64,000 bases of DNA. It comes from Fulvimarina sp. GTDB lineage: Bacteria > Pseudomonadota > Alphaproteobacteria > Rhizobiales > Rhizobiaceae. The position numbers were made by a program, and so were the translations under genes. This document shows, piece by piece, positions 1 through 7,632 of this stretch (position 1 is the first letter of the stretch; the number at the start of each line of letters is the position of its first letter). The stretch covers positions 1-64,000 of the forward strand of contig PACL01000054.1 of the NCBI GenBank assembly GCA_002700095.1, read 5' to 3'. A model generated the notes under the pieces. It had not been told where the DNA came from, made no database searches, and was given only the letters and a program-made list of their open reading frames with translations.

Positions 1-2590
1 GTGAGACGATCGTGCGCTGCAGATGGGCGATGCTGGGCCGTGCGTCGGCCGCTCCCGAGATACGTCTAAACTCGCCGCGATAGGCTGACTCTCGAAGGTC
101 GTCTGGGACAAGCAGCGCGCATGACTGGATGTTCAGAAGGTTTTCGCGGCGCGCATGAGGAATCGGCGCACCAACGACGATTGTAGGACGCGTCGAGACA
201 GCGTCGCCAGATCGCGCATAGATCAGCGCCGGACCGACGACAGCCGAAGGCAGACGATAGGTGCCAGCGGCATCGTCCCGCTCCAGGACGACTTCGCGAT
301 CGGCGTCGATCAGCGAGCGTGCGACGGGCGTACTCGCTTCACCGAGGTCGGCGAAATCGATCGACAGTAGGATTTCCTCCGACCCGTCGGCGACCGTTCG
401 GCCGATTTTCGGCTGGAGTTGTGGACGCTTGACACGGCACAGCTGGCGTCCGTCCGACGAGGAAACCATCACCGTCGGTCCTCGCTCCCGCGAAAGGCCC
501 AGAAGCATTGCGACAAGGTCGAGAAGGCTTTCCGCCGGGAGGATGCCCTCGACCAAACGCATGACATGAGCGGACATGCCGCCGCCGATAAGCTGGAGAT
601 TGATCTCGACGCCCTTGTCGCTTCGCAGCGACATCCCGCGCAGATTCGGCATCGAGATCGTCGGGACCCCAGCAACGACATTCCCGTTGGGCCCCACGAG
701 CGTCAGCCGGTCGCAGCGCAGGTCCACCGTCAGCTCGATCCTCCGATCGTTTGGAGCGATGAGTTCGATCGCCTGGCAAGCTGTCGGACCGCTGTGCGGA
801 GGTATCGTGAGGCTGCCGGATTCGCTGGCGGCAGGCCGCTCGGCGCCGCCTCGCTTCAGGGTCCAGCCGCGAAGCCCTGCCCACTTTATCTCCGCACCGC
901 GATCACTCAATCGGCCCTCGATCGACGCTTGCTGCGGCAGGATGACGAGCCTTCGCGAATCGATCAAGAAACCGTCGTCGTCGCGCCATCGCAACGTGAC
1001 AATGCCTTCCGCCCGGCCGATGTCGGAAATCGGGCGCCCCGCCTGATGGCATTCTACCTTGCCCTGTTCGGGCAAACGCTGGACGCCGTTTTCCTCGATC
1101 TTGATCTCCACCGGGCGATAGCAGGGCGTCAACGTGCGGTCGGAGAAGTGAATCCCGGGAAAGAAGCCTTCGCCGACGATCAGCCGGCGGTCGTCTTCGC
1201 TCGACCCAGAAACGACGCGATACCGCTCGCCGTCCGGTAGCTTGACGACGACAGCCCCCCTGATCCGCCAGAGCGCGTGATCAGCGTCGCTCCAGTCAAG
1301 CTTTGCGCTTGCGCCCGCATCCGGTTCGACAAATGCGCGAACATTCGTATAGACGAAGAGCTCTTCGAACTTCGACCGCGTTGACGCCGTGCCTACGAGA
1401 ACGAGGCTTTCCTGCGAGCGGATCGCGGCCAAGACATGGACCTCGCCGTGCGACGCTCGACCGCCTGGCCAGAGCATCGAGAATGGTACCGCGCCGTCTT
1501 GGATGAGCTGCACCACGAGCGGCTCATCGAAGGGATATGGACTGATCGTGTGCTTGTGCCGGACCGGCTTGGCATCGACGACGTAGTCCTTCGCACCCTC
1601 TGGGACGTGAACGTAGAGGTGCGCGAACTCGCGCGACACACGCCTTCCCGCCGACCCGGCGAAAAAGGCACGGAAGCGGCTTTCGCCCTGCCGCGTGAGT
1701 TCGGGTGCTGGGACGCGGCCTTCGGCGCCGACGCGAATACCGGGAACCCAGTTGCCGCCGGCATCACGTTCCAGGACCCGTTCAACGCCCACCGAAGGCC
1801 CCGTGCTGCGCGGCTGCACTAGTAAAAGGTCGTTGAACAAGCGACTGCAGGCGCTGGTTTCCTGCGGTAGGTAAATCGGAATTCGCGATCGCCATTCCGG
1901 GTCGGTCTCATCAAGCATGGCCGCCGGGTCGCTCAGCGTTCGGCCTGAAGGAAGATGTTCGCGGCATTTCAGCAACTCGCTGACAAGCTCACTTGTCAGC
2001 TCGTAGATCACGCGGTCGCGATAAGTTTCCGGCAGATGATGGGCCATCAATTGAACGATCCGGTCGAGGGTTTCCGGCGACCTGTCGCTCATCGCGAGGA
2101 CTTCCGCCATGACGTTGCGAAAATAGGCGACGACAGGACGACTTTGCTCGCTGGTCATGACGTGTGCTGGTAGCCCACCGTTCACGGCCAGCGTCAAAAG
2201 ATACTCGTTGCTGCCGTTGATGCCTCTTCGGCACGGAATACGCCAGAAGCTTAGTCCCGCTAGCGCCATCTCACTTCGCTCGGACGGCTCAATGTCGTCG
2301 GGAATTATGCCGAGACTTTCCCACTTGCGCGCCATTGTTTTAGCTTCACGGCGAAACCATTCCGAGCCGTAGATCACCATGACGGCGCACGCATTGGGAT
2401 TGGCAGCGCAAAGGAATGGGCCCGCAGCCTCCAGAATCTCCCGGCTGCGCTCGTATTGTCGGTCCGTTAATTGATATCGAAAAAGAGCCCTGCCGTCTGG
2501 CAGTTCAAGTCCGGCGTTGGAGACAATTTCGTTGAGCAATCTGCGGAAAGGAGAAAGGCGAGGTTTTGGGGTATGCAAAACGACCGTCAT
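1..2590 (-). CDS. Partial STY4851/ECs_5259 (YjiT)-family protein, candidate DruH of a Druantia type III defence system
   Basis: Reading the minus strand from an ATG at 2590 gives 863 codons without a stop, and the gene continues past the left edge. The N-terminus (residues about 12-150) carries the pattern I associate with this family: LELPDGRALFRYQLTDRQYE, then an EWFRRE segment, then a GGLP segment. The rest is a long mixed alpha/beta protein with a segment at about residue 405, STRSKFEELFVYTNVRAF, and no enzymatic motif that I recognise. Family members are about 1,000-1,100 residues, so most of the protein is visible. DruH works with the helicase DruE, which would be expected just beyond the left edge. 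The lower GC and mixed codon use compared with the rest of the window, and the tRNA fragment 240 bp upstream, suit an acquired island. The family call is from memory of sequence patterns; the Druantia link depends on the unseen neighbour. Confidence 0.6.
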   Translation of the reverse strand, partial: MTVVLHTPKPRLSPFRRLLNEIVSNAGLELPDGRALFRYQLTDRQYERSREILEAAGPFLCAANPNACAVMVIYGSEWFRREAKTMARKWESLGIIPDDIEPSERSEMALAGLSFWRIPCRRGINGSNEYLLTLAVNGGLPAHVMTSEQSRPVVAYFRNVMAEVLAMSDRSPETLDRIVQLMAHHLPETYRDRVIYELTSELVSELLKCREHLPSGRTLSDPAAMLDETDPEWRSRIPIYLPQETSACSRLFNDLLLVQPRSTGPSVGVERVLERDAGGNWVPGIRVGAEGRVPAPELTRQGESRFRAFFAGSAGRRVSREFAHLYVHVPEGAKDYVVDAKPVRHKHTISPYPFDEPLVVQLIQDGAVPFSMLWPGGRASHGEVHVLAAIRSQESLVLVGTASTRSKFEELFVYTNVRAFVEPDAGASAKLDWSDADHALWRIRGAVVVKLPDGERYRVVSGSSEDDRRLIVGEGFFPGIHFSDRTLTPCYRPVEIKIEENGVQRLPEQGKVECHQAGRPISDIGRAEGIVTLRWRDDDGFLIDSRRLVILPQQASIEGRLSDRGAEIKWAGLRGWTLKRGGAERPAASESGSLTIPPHSGPTACQAIELIAPNDRRIELTVDLRCDRLTLVGPNGNVVAGVPTISMPNLRGMSLRSDKGVEINLQLIGGGMSAHVMRLVEGILPAESLLDLVAMLLGLSRERGPTVMVSSSDGRQLCRVKRPQLQPKIGRTVADGSEEILLSIDFADLGEASTPVARSLIDADREVVLERDDAAGTYRLPSAVVGPALIYARSGDAVSTRPTIVVGAPIPHARRENLLNIQSCALLVPDDLRESAYRGEFRRISGAADARPSIAHLQRTIVS

Positions 2591-2830
2591 TACACCCGAC
2601 TCGAAAACTGACACGCAACGGTAGCGAGTTTTGCACGCGGATCTGGTGAGATTCAATATGGAATACGACCATCCTCCTGGCGTTCTCATCCAGTCCGCTG
2701 GCGTTGGAACCGCGAAAGCACTAAAACGTCTCGATCGATGACGCGTCCGCGTCGCCGTCACATGATGCCGTCACAGAAGCAGTGGAAAATCGCTGATTTT
2801 AACCTGTAGATCAATTGCTTGCGCTGAAAG
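2591..2830. other. Intergenic region between the defence-type gene and the tRNA-derived repeat
   Basis: This 240-bp stretch is richer in A and T than the rest of the window and must hold the promoter of the minus-strand gene that starts at 2590. A partial inverted repeat (ACTCGAAAACT at about 2599 and GCGAGTTTTG at about 2624) lies just upstream of the start codon. I see no reading frame worth calling and no integrase gene on this side. Confidence 0.4.
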
Positions 2831-2857
2831 CGGGTTCGAATCCCTTCCTCTCCGCCA
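2831..2857 (+). repeat. tRNA-Ser 3' end fragment, likely attachment site (att) of a genomic island
   Basis: The sequence holds a T-loop (GGGTTCGAATCCC), a 7-base acceptor 3' strand (CCTCTCC), a discriminator G and an encoded CCA, in that order. This is the last 27 bases of a bacterial tRNA, and the acceptor strand fits a serine isoacceptor beginning GGAGAGG. Upstream of 2831 there is no D arm, anticodon arm or variable arm, so this is not a tRNA gene. Tyrosine-recombinase islands that integrate in tRNA 3' ends leave exactly such a copy at the far end. With the fragment on the plus strand, the intact tRNA and the island should lie to the left, which includes the defence-type gene at 1-2590. 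Confidence 0.7.
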
Positions 2858-3462
2858 TCGAAACTTTCTCAATTCACATCGACGGCTTATCCTGTCTCGA
2901 AACTGGTAGTTGGACCATTTTTTGGATGGAGATAGATTGAGCGGCGGCACGCGGCGGTCCGCACATGCGATCCGGTGACCTTCCCCCTTCTTGCTTAGCG
3001 GGCGGATGGACATCCCGGCCGCCGAGCGACCGACTCCAAGCGGCGTGAGTAGGCATCTCGTCGCAGCCGCTAACGTGATCGGCGCTGCGGGCATACCGTC
3101 AGTGTTGCGCTCTCGTCGCCGTTCCGATTGTCGTCCGGTGGTTCGCCCTCGTCCTTGCTCCTGCTTTGGATGTTCCAGTGCAGCGGGCCGCCGTCAACGC
3201 AGCGGTTAGGCTCAATAATCCCACGGACGCCGACCGCCGCCATCCGGCGGTTGATCACGTCGGGATGCGTCCCGGGCGAATTCGCTCACGGCGATCGCCG
3301 GGCCGAACGGGGGCTGCCAAGTCGACCTTCCCGAACACGATCACTGGCCTCATGCCACCGGACGAGCCGCATCCAATTCGGCGGGATCTGACGTCATGGT
3401 GACTCCGCATCGCAGAGCCCGTCGCGGACGAGGATGGTCGGCGCGATGGGGCGAGGCCGTTG
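2858..3462. other. No recognisable gene
   Basis: About 600 bp just outside the presumed island boundary. Short open frames exist on both strands, but none has a convincing ribosome binding site, codon pattern or recognisable protein sequence. It may be decayed chromosomal DNA next to the integration site. I see no repeat or transposase remnant. Confidence 0.4.
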
Positions 3463-3828
3463 CTAATGCCTCTGGCCACCACCTGTGGGGACATGGTTGG
3501 GGTACGGGCGCATGCCATTCCCGCGGTGCGTCGGGCGGGAGGGCTGTCTCGTCCACAGATCCGGCGGAATCCGGCCGAAATGGCCGCCCGGCAGGTGCTG
3601 CAGTCCGATGTCCCGAAGTTCGGATTCGGACATCTGGCGCAACCGCTGCTCGTCGCGCCGGATTCGCAGACGCGCCCTTTGCGCAGAAACGAGGCCTCGC
3701 GTCTTGGCCAGGATGTGTCGCCACAGCCGCAGCAACGGGTGGCGTTTCGGCAGGACTGCCCCGGCTGCCAGTCGCCGGGAGCGCATTGCAGGCGCAACCG
3801 ACCGTTCGAGCGAGATTTCTTCGGACAT
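3463..3828 (-). CDS. DUF1127 domain protein
   Basis: The 121-residue product has a basic helix (about residues 32-58) followed by the DUF1127 core RLRQMSESELRDIGL at residues 62-76. The family consists of small basic proteins common in alphaproteobacteria, some of them linked to RNA turnover and to phosphate, nitrogen and carbon balance. The start at 3828 has a purine-rich GAGGG about seven bases upstream. The C-terminal 40 residues after the domain are unusually long and rich in Pro, Arg and Gly, unlike the short tails of most members, so the end of the gene may have been extended by loss of the original stop. The neighbours give no functional clue. The domain call is fairly secure; the role is unknown. 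Confidence 0.6.
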   Translation of the reverse strand: MSEEISLERSVAPAMRSRRLAAGAVLPKRHPLLRLWRHILAKTRGLVSAQRARLRIRRDEQRLRQMSESELRDIGLQHLPGGHFGRIPPDLWTRQPSRPTHRGNGMRPYPNHVPTGGGQRH

Positions 3829-4237
3829 TTCCGACCCTCGGCTTTCAGGTTTCGCATCACGTCCGGACTTCTGCGGAACGCGGTAGCTTCGGGCGGGTTT
3901 TCGGACGCTCGCATTGCATGCCCGTTTCGGAATCGATCGGGATATTTACAATCGCAATGCAGACGTCGCCGAGGTCTGCCGCAGGGCATTCGGGCGCCAG
4001 CACCGGCGGTATGAATTGTCGGTCTCGACGCTGGCATGCACTCGCGCCTCGTCGACGAAAAGCGTTTCGACGCCGCGACGGTGCAGCCGCGAGAAGGAGC
4101 CTTGGGGTCGGCTTCGCCTCGCGCCCCCTTCCAGACGTTAGCTTCGATTGAAACGCGGAATGCAGGCTTCGAAGCAGATATGTAACGCGGTTCTTTCAAG
4201 TCTGGCGCCGTTCAGTCACCAAGACAGAAAGACCCGA
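3829..4237. other. No recognisable gene; divergent promoter region
   Basis: This 409-bp stretch separates the minus-strand DUF1127 gene from the plus-strand cupin gene and should carry both promoters. Several open frames cross it on both strands, but their predicted products are Arg-rich and resemble nothing I know, as expected of non-coding high-GC DNA. Confidence 0.4.
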
Positions 4238-4738
4238 ATGCTCATTCCGACACGACATCTGCCCGTCGCTGCGAACTCAGGCAGCGAATGGCGGGAGGTC
4301 ACGCCCGGCGAACGATTTGCCATTCGCACCTCCGCCAGGGAGACCCAGGGCATCTATACGATGATCGAGATCGTCGCCGATCCTCGCAACGGCGTCCCTA
4401 TGCATGTCCATGCGAACGAGGAGGAACACTTCGTCATCCTCGAAGGCGGCGTTCATCTCGTCCATGGTGATCAGACTGCAGTAGTGTCGGCAGGCGATAC
4501 CGCGACGGTCAGGAGAGGAACGCCGCACGCATGGTGCAATCTCTCGGACCGTCCGGTGCGGATGCTGATCATCTTCTCGCCCGGCCATCTTGAGAGAACG
4601 TTCAGGCTGATCGGGTCGCTGCAGGGCGATGATCTCTCGGCCGCCCTGGCGTCCAATGAAAGCGATGGCTCCACGGTTCTCGGACCGCCGCCTTTCGAAA
4701 ACGTCTATTCGATCCTGACGCCTCGGCCGAGGCCGTAG
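4238..4738 (+). CDS. Cupin domain protein
   Basis: A 166-residue single-domain cupin. The first cupin motif is visible at about residues 62-76 as PMHVHANEEEHFVILEG, giving metal-ligand candidates His-His-Glu-His, and the second is at about residues 96-108, GTPHAWCNLSDRP. Such proteins bind a divalent metal and act as small dioxygenases, isomerases or sensors; the sequence does not say which. I chose the start MLIPTRHLP because the upstream in-frame extension is not cupin-like and the cupin fold begins about 30 residues later. The following DoxX-like gene runs the same way 142 bp further on, but there is no sign of coupling. The fold is clear, the function is not. Confidence 0.75.
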   Translation: MLIPTRHLPVAANSGSEWREVTPGERFAIRTSARETQGIYTMIEIVADPRNGVPMHVHANEEEHFVILEGGVHLVHGDQTAVVSAGDTATVRRGTPHAWCNLSDRPVRMLIIFSPGHLERTFRLIGSLQGDDLSAALASNESDGSTVLGPPPFENVYSILTPRPRP

Positions 4739-4879
4739 GGCAGCTCAAGCGCGGTGCGGACTGATTGCCTCGCTGCAGTTTCCCACGACCCGCTGCTCTC
4801 GGCCGGATCGCGTCGGTCCACCGCCACGGTCCCTCGCCTCTCTGCCGGGGTTTTCCCATCGAAAAAAGGACGACTTGAA

Positions 4880-5299
4880 ATGCGTGCTTCCATCGCTGGC
4901 CGCTCGATCGTGACCGTCGTTGCCGTTCTCCTGCTTCTCGACGGCGCGCTTCAACTGGCCTCGGCGCCCATGATCGCCGAAGCCATGACCCATGCCGGAT
5001 ACGCGGCCGACAGCGGACCGCGCGTCGCGGTCTTCACGCTGGCCTGCGCGTTCCTGCTGCTGATCCCTCGCCTGTCGCCGCTCGGGGCGGTGCTGTCCAC
5101 CGGCTTCCTGGGAGGCGCGATCGCCACCCACTTCCGCATCGATGACTTCGGCTCGCCGCCGCAGCTGATCTGTCTCGCCCTCGGGGTGGTCATGTGGCTC
5201 GGCATGGCCCTTGCCGATCCGCGGGTCCGCGCCTTCCTGCCGGCTCCCCTCGGCCCTCGCTCGCGGAGCGGATGGCCTGCCGGAAAGGAACGCCTGTAG
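4880..5299 (+). CDS. DoxX-like small integral membrane protein
   Basis: The 139-residue product begins with a membrane segment (about residues 8-28). It has three more hydrophobic stretches at about 48-62, 66-84 and 94-112, the four-helix layout of the DoxX-like/DUF4345 families. The internal GAVLSTGFLGGAIATHFRI stretch is typical: DoxX-like proteins carry a conserved Gly-rich, His-containing segment here. A start at 4880 is supported by AAGGA nine bases upstream; an in-frame extension to 4754 is Arg/Ser-rich and unlikely to be translated. Members are inner-membrane proteins of mostly unknown function, some linked to redox stress. It is not clearly in an operon with its neighbours. Confidence 0.7.
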   Translation: MRASIAGRSIVTVVAVLLLLDGALQLASAPMIAEAMTHAGYAADSGPRVAVFTLACAFLLLIPRLSPLGAVLSTGFLGGAIATHFRIDDFGSPPQLICLALGVVMWLGMALADPRVRAFLPAPLGPRSRSGWPAGKERL

Positions 5300-5446
5300 C
5301 GTTGTTACGAGCCATTGCAGGACGCCGTCGCCACCGTCCCACCTGGACGCCGAGCCACGGCGCCTGCTCCGCAGCTCGTCATACAGGCCAAGTCCGGCCA
5401 TCTCACGGGGCGGCGCCGGCGGGGCGGCGGGCGCCCCGCCGGCGCA

Positions 5447-6235
5447 TCACACCGTCGGCACGGTTCCTCCGTCGATCACATATTCCGTTCCGGTGATGGC
5501 GGCGGCTCGCGGCGAGACGAGGAAGGCGACGAGATCTGCCACCTCCCGGGGCTTGGCCGGGCGACCGAGCGGAATGCCGCCGAGGCTGTCCATGATGATC
5601 GCCTTGCCGCCCTCGTAGTCGGTCCCGGCCTGCTCGGCGAGGCGCTCCGCAAGCCGAACGGCCGCAGCGGTCTCCACCCAGCCGGGCGAGACCCGCACGA
5701 CGCGCACGCCATCCGGCGCCACCTGCTTCGACAGCGCCTTGCTGTAGGTGGCGAGAGCGGCCTTGGCGGCAGCGTAGGCGGTCGTCGATTCCGGCAGGGG
5801 CAACTCGTGCTGGATCGAGGTGACGTGGATCACCACACCCGATCCGCGCGTGATCATCCCAGGCACGAGAGCCCGGTCGATGCGCACGGCCGCCATGAGA
5901 TTCTGGTTGATTTCGTTCATCCAGATTTCGTCGTCCAGCGCCGCGAAGCCTCCTCCGGGAGCGCCGGATCCGCCCAGGACGTTTACGAGAATGTCGACGC
6001 CCCCGAGTTCGGCCTCCGCAAAGCGGGCGAAGGCCTCGCAGCCCTCGGGCGACATCAGGTCGGCCGCCAGGAAGCGGACTTCCTTCGGCAGAGTATCCGG
6101 TTTCGACCGGGCGCCCGTCACGACGCGGGCACCGGCCTCGAAGAGAGCCGCGACGACGGCTTCGCCCACGCCCTTCGTGCCGCCCGTGACGACGGCACGG
6201 CGACCGCCGAGATCGATCCAGCCGCCACCCATCAT
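5447..6235 (-). CDS. SDR family oxidoreductase
   Basis: A classical 262-residue short-chain dehydrogenase/reductase. It has the cofactor motif TGGTKGVG at residues 17-24, an NVLGG segment at about 85-89 in place of NNAG, the catalytic Ser140, Tyr154 and Lys158 (YAAAK), and a C-terminal GTEYVIDGG typical of NAD(P)-binding SDRs. An Arg at 42 and Ser at 44 after beta-2 favour NADPH. The start overlaps the stop of the upstream NTF2-like gene (ATGATG), so the two are co-translated. Together with the HxlR regulator divergent from this pair, it forms a small inducible reductase module. The substrate is unknown. Confidence 0.85.
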   Translation of the reverse strand: MMGGGWIDLGGRRAVVTGGTKGVGEAVVAALFEAGARVVTGARSKPDTLPKEVRFLAADLMSPEGCEAFARFAEAELGGVDILVNVLGGSGAPGGGFAALDDEIWMNEINQNLMAAVRIDRALVPGMITRGSGVVIHVTSIQHELPLPESTTAYAAAKAALATYSKALSKQVAPDGVRVVRVSPGWVETAAAVRLAERLAEQAGTDYEGGKAIIMDSLGGIPLGRPAKPREVADLVAFLVSPRAAAITGTEYVIDGGTVPTV

Positions 6236-6555
6236 CCGATCTCCAGCGTGGCGATGCGGCCATCGCGCAAGGCAAAGCGATGGGTGAGCGTCAGGGGGCT
6301 GCCTGGGAACGATCCCGTCACCTCGGCCGGCACGACGAACTCCCCGTCATGCTGTTCGACGGCGAGGGGCCGGGCCGTGAACGGCGTGCGCTCCATGGTC
6401 TCGACACGCCAGTCGTGGATCGCCAGAATGCCCCGGTGACGCCTTGCCTCGTCGCGGACGACGGCGTCATCCGTAAACGCGGCGCTGAGTTCTGCTACAG
6501 TGGCCCTCGGGGCGAGGCCGAAGTAGATGGTGAGTGACTCGGGCATGTTCAGCAT
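6232..6555 (-). CDS. NTF2-like (SnoaL) family protein
   Basis: The 107-residue product has the alpha+beta cone layout of the nuclear transport factor 2 superfamily. An N-terminal helix carries the [18 protein letters not shown] motif (a cavity-lining Asp pair), then strands follow, ending [29 protein letters not shown]. The start at 6555 has AAGGAAACGAC immediately upstream, which decides against a longer frame reading back to 6672. It is the first gene of a two-gene operon with the SDR at 5447-6235 and overlaps it by four bases. Members in SDR/HxlR operons are often small hydrolases, isomerases or ligand-binding proteins. The activity cannot be told from sequence. Confidence 0.75.
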   Translation of the reverse strand: MLNMPESLTIYFGLAPRATVAELSAAFTDDAVVRDEARRHRGILAIHDWRVETMERTPFTARPLAVEQHDGEFVVPAEVTGSFPGSPLTLTHRFALRDGRIATLEIG

Positions 6556-6602
6556 GTCGTTTCCTTCAAGGTTGTGGTGCTGTTGCAGAGAGATCTGACC
6601 AA

Positions 6603-6995
6603 ATGTCGCAAATGACAAGTACGCACGAAAAAGTCGGGTACTTACCGGAAAGTAAGCCCCCCAGCCATACACCCCTGACGGCCGCTTCCGGGGTCGAGAA
6701 CGCCGTGCGGATGCTGGAGGGTCGCTGGAAGCTGGTGATCCTGTTCAATCTCTTCGGCGGCCGGCTCATGCGCTTTTCGGATCTGGAGCGAGCGATCCCC
6801 GACATCTCGCAGAAGATGCTGATCCAGCAGCTCCGCCAGATGGAGGCCGACGGGATCGTCACCCGTCTCGTGCACCATCAGGTGCCGCCGAAGGTCGAAT
6901 ACGGGCTGACGGCATGGGGCCAGTCGCTCTGCCCGGCGCTCGACGCGCTCCTGACATGGGCGGAAGCCCGACCGGATAATCCCGGCGCTGAGTGA
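6603..6995 (+). CDS. HxlR family transcriptional regulator
   Basis: A 130-residue winged-helix protein with the HxlR core: MLEGRWKLVILFNLF (about residues 36-50), RFSDLERAIPDISQKMLIQQLRQME (recognition helix about 60-83), and a wing ending VEYGLTAWGQSL. It lies divergent from the NTF2-SDR operon with 47 bp between the start codons, the usual layout for an HxlR regulator that controls its neighbour. A small inverted repeat (CTTAC-6-GTAAG, 6641-6656) lies inside the first 20 codons and could be an operator if the true start is later. Many HxlR proteins respond to aldehydes, quinones or oxidative signals through cysteines; here only one Cys (near the C-terminus) is visible. Confidence 0.85.
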   Translation: MSQMTSTHEKVGYLPESKPPSHTPLTAASGVENAVRMLEGRWKLVILFNLFGGRLMRFSDLERAIPDISQKMLIQQLRQMEADGIVTRLVHHQVPPKVEYGLTAWGQSLCPALDALLTWAEARPDNPGAE

Positions 6996-7004
6996 GCGCG
7001 CTGC

Positions 7005-7628
7005 TCAGTCGTGGCCAGCGCCGCGGCGCTGCCGCCGCCTGGCAAGGCCGAGTTGGGTGACGGCGACCATGGCGGCGCCCAGCGCCCATCCGGACATGAC
7101 GTCGCTCGGCCAGTGAGCGCCCGCAAGGACGCGGGCGAGACAAGCCGCCACGCCGACGATCAGGAGCGGCAATCGACAGCGGGGCAGTCGCATCGACACA
7201 CTGAGGACGACCGCGGCGGCGACGGCTGCCTGCACCGATGGCCATGCCGCAAAATCGTCGTCGAAGGCCATCAGCTCGAAGCGCCAGGGATCGGCGCCCT
7301 GCGTCGAGGGTCGAATGCGCCCGACCACATGCTTCAGGAGGCCGGCCGAGTCGAGCGATGCCGCGGCGGAAACGGCAACCAGCATCGCGGCGCTCGCGGT
7401 GTGGCGCACCACCCGGACGGAGTGGCCGGCAACTGACGGGGCGAGCGACAGCACGACCGCGACGACAGCGACGGCAAGGCCGAGAACGCCGAGCGTCGCC
7501 GACACCGTGGCAGCGCCCGCGGCGAGCCAGCTCGGCAGCTTTGCCGCTGAGGCTGCCAGAGGCGCGTCGACGAAGATAGCGGCGGGGACGGTCATGGCGG
7601 CGAGGACGATCGAACCGGCGCATCGCAT
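7005..7628 (-). CDS. PAP2 family membrane phosphatase with an altered active site
   Basis: A 207-residue multi-pass protein (about six hydrophobic segments) of the type 2 phosphatidic acid phosphatase superfamily. The first motif is intact as Lys99-x6-Arg106-Pro107, and the third as Arg166-x5-His172-x3-Asp176. The second motif, normally PSGH, reads Pro130-Ser131-Val132-Gln133, so the His that normally acts as the general acid is missing. The protein may therefore be weak, altered in chemistry or inactive. The gene lies 4 bp downstream of the flavin monooxygenase stop and is probably co-transcribed with it. It converges on the HxlR gene with only 9 bp between the stops. Confidence 0.8.
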   Translation of the reverse strand: MRCAGSIVLAAMTVPAAIFVDAPLAASAAKLPSWLAAGAATVSATLGVLGLAVAVVAVVLSLAPSVAGHSVRVVRHTASAAMLVAVSAAASLDSAGLLKHVVGRIRPSTQGADPWRFELMAFDDDFAAWPSVQAAVAAAVVLSVSMRLPRCRLPLLIVGVAACLARVLAGAHWPSDVMSGWALGAAMVAVTQLGLARRRQRRGAGHD

Positions 7629-7632
7629 CGGG

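Noticed and set aside
419-1240. A 273-codon plus-strand open frame opposite the DruH-like gene
   Set aside because: Its product is Arg/Asp-rich and matches nothing; the minus-strand frame is open for 863 codons and protein-like, so this is its mirror image.
2771-3094. A minus-strand frame across the tRNA fragment
   Set aside because: It contains the RRGRDSNPLS stretch that arises when the 3' end of a tRNA is read in antisense; this is a well-known false gene.
3255-4199. Overlapping 314- and 251-codon frames on both strands around the DUF1127 gene
   Set aside because: Composition is Arg/Ser/Pro-rich with no domain, and they overlap the DUF1127 gene, which has a recognisable core.
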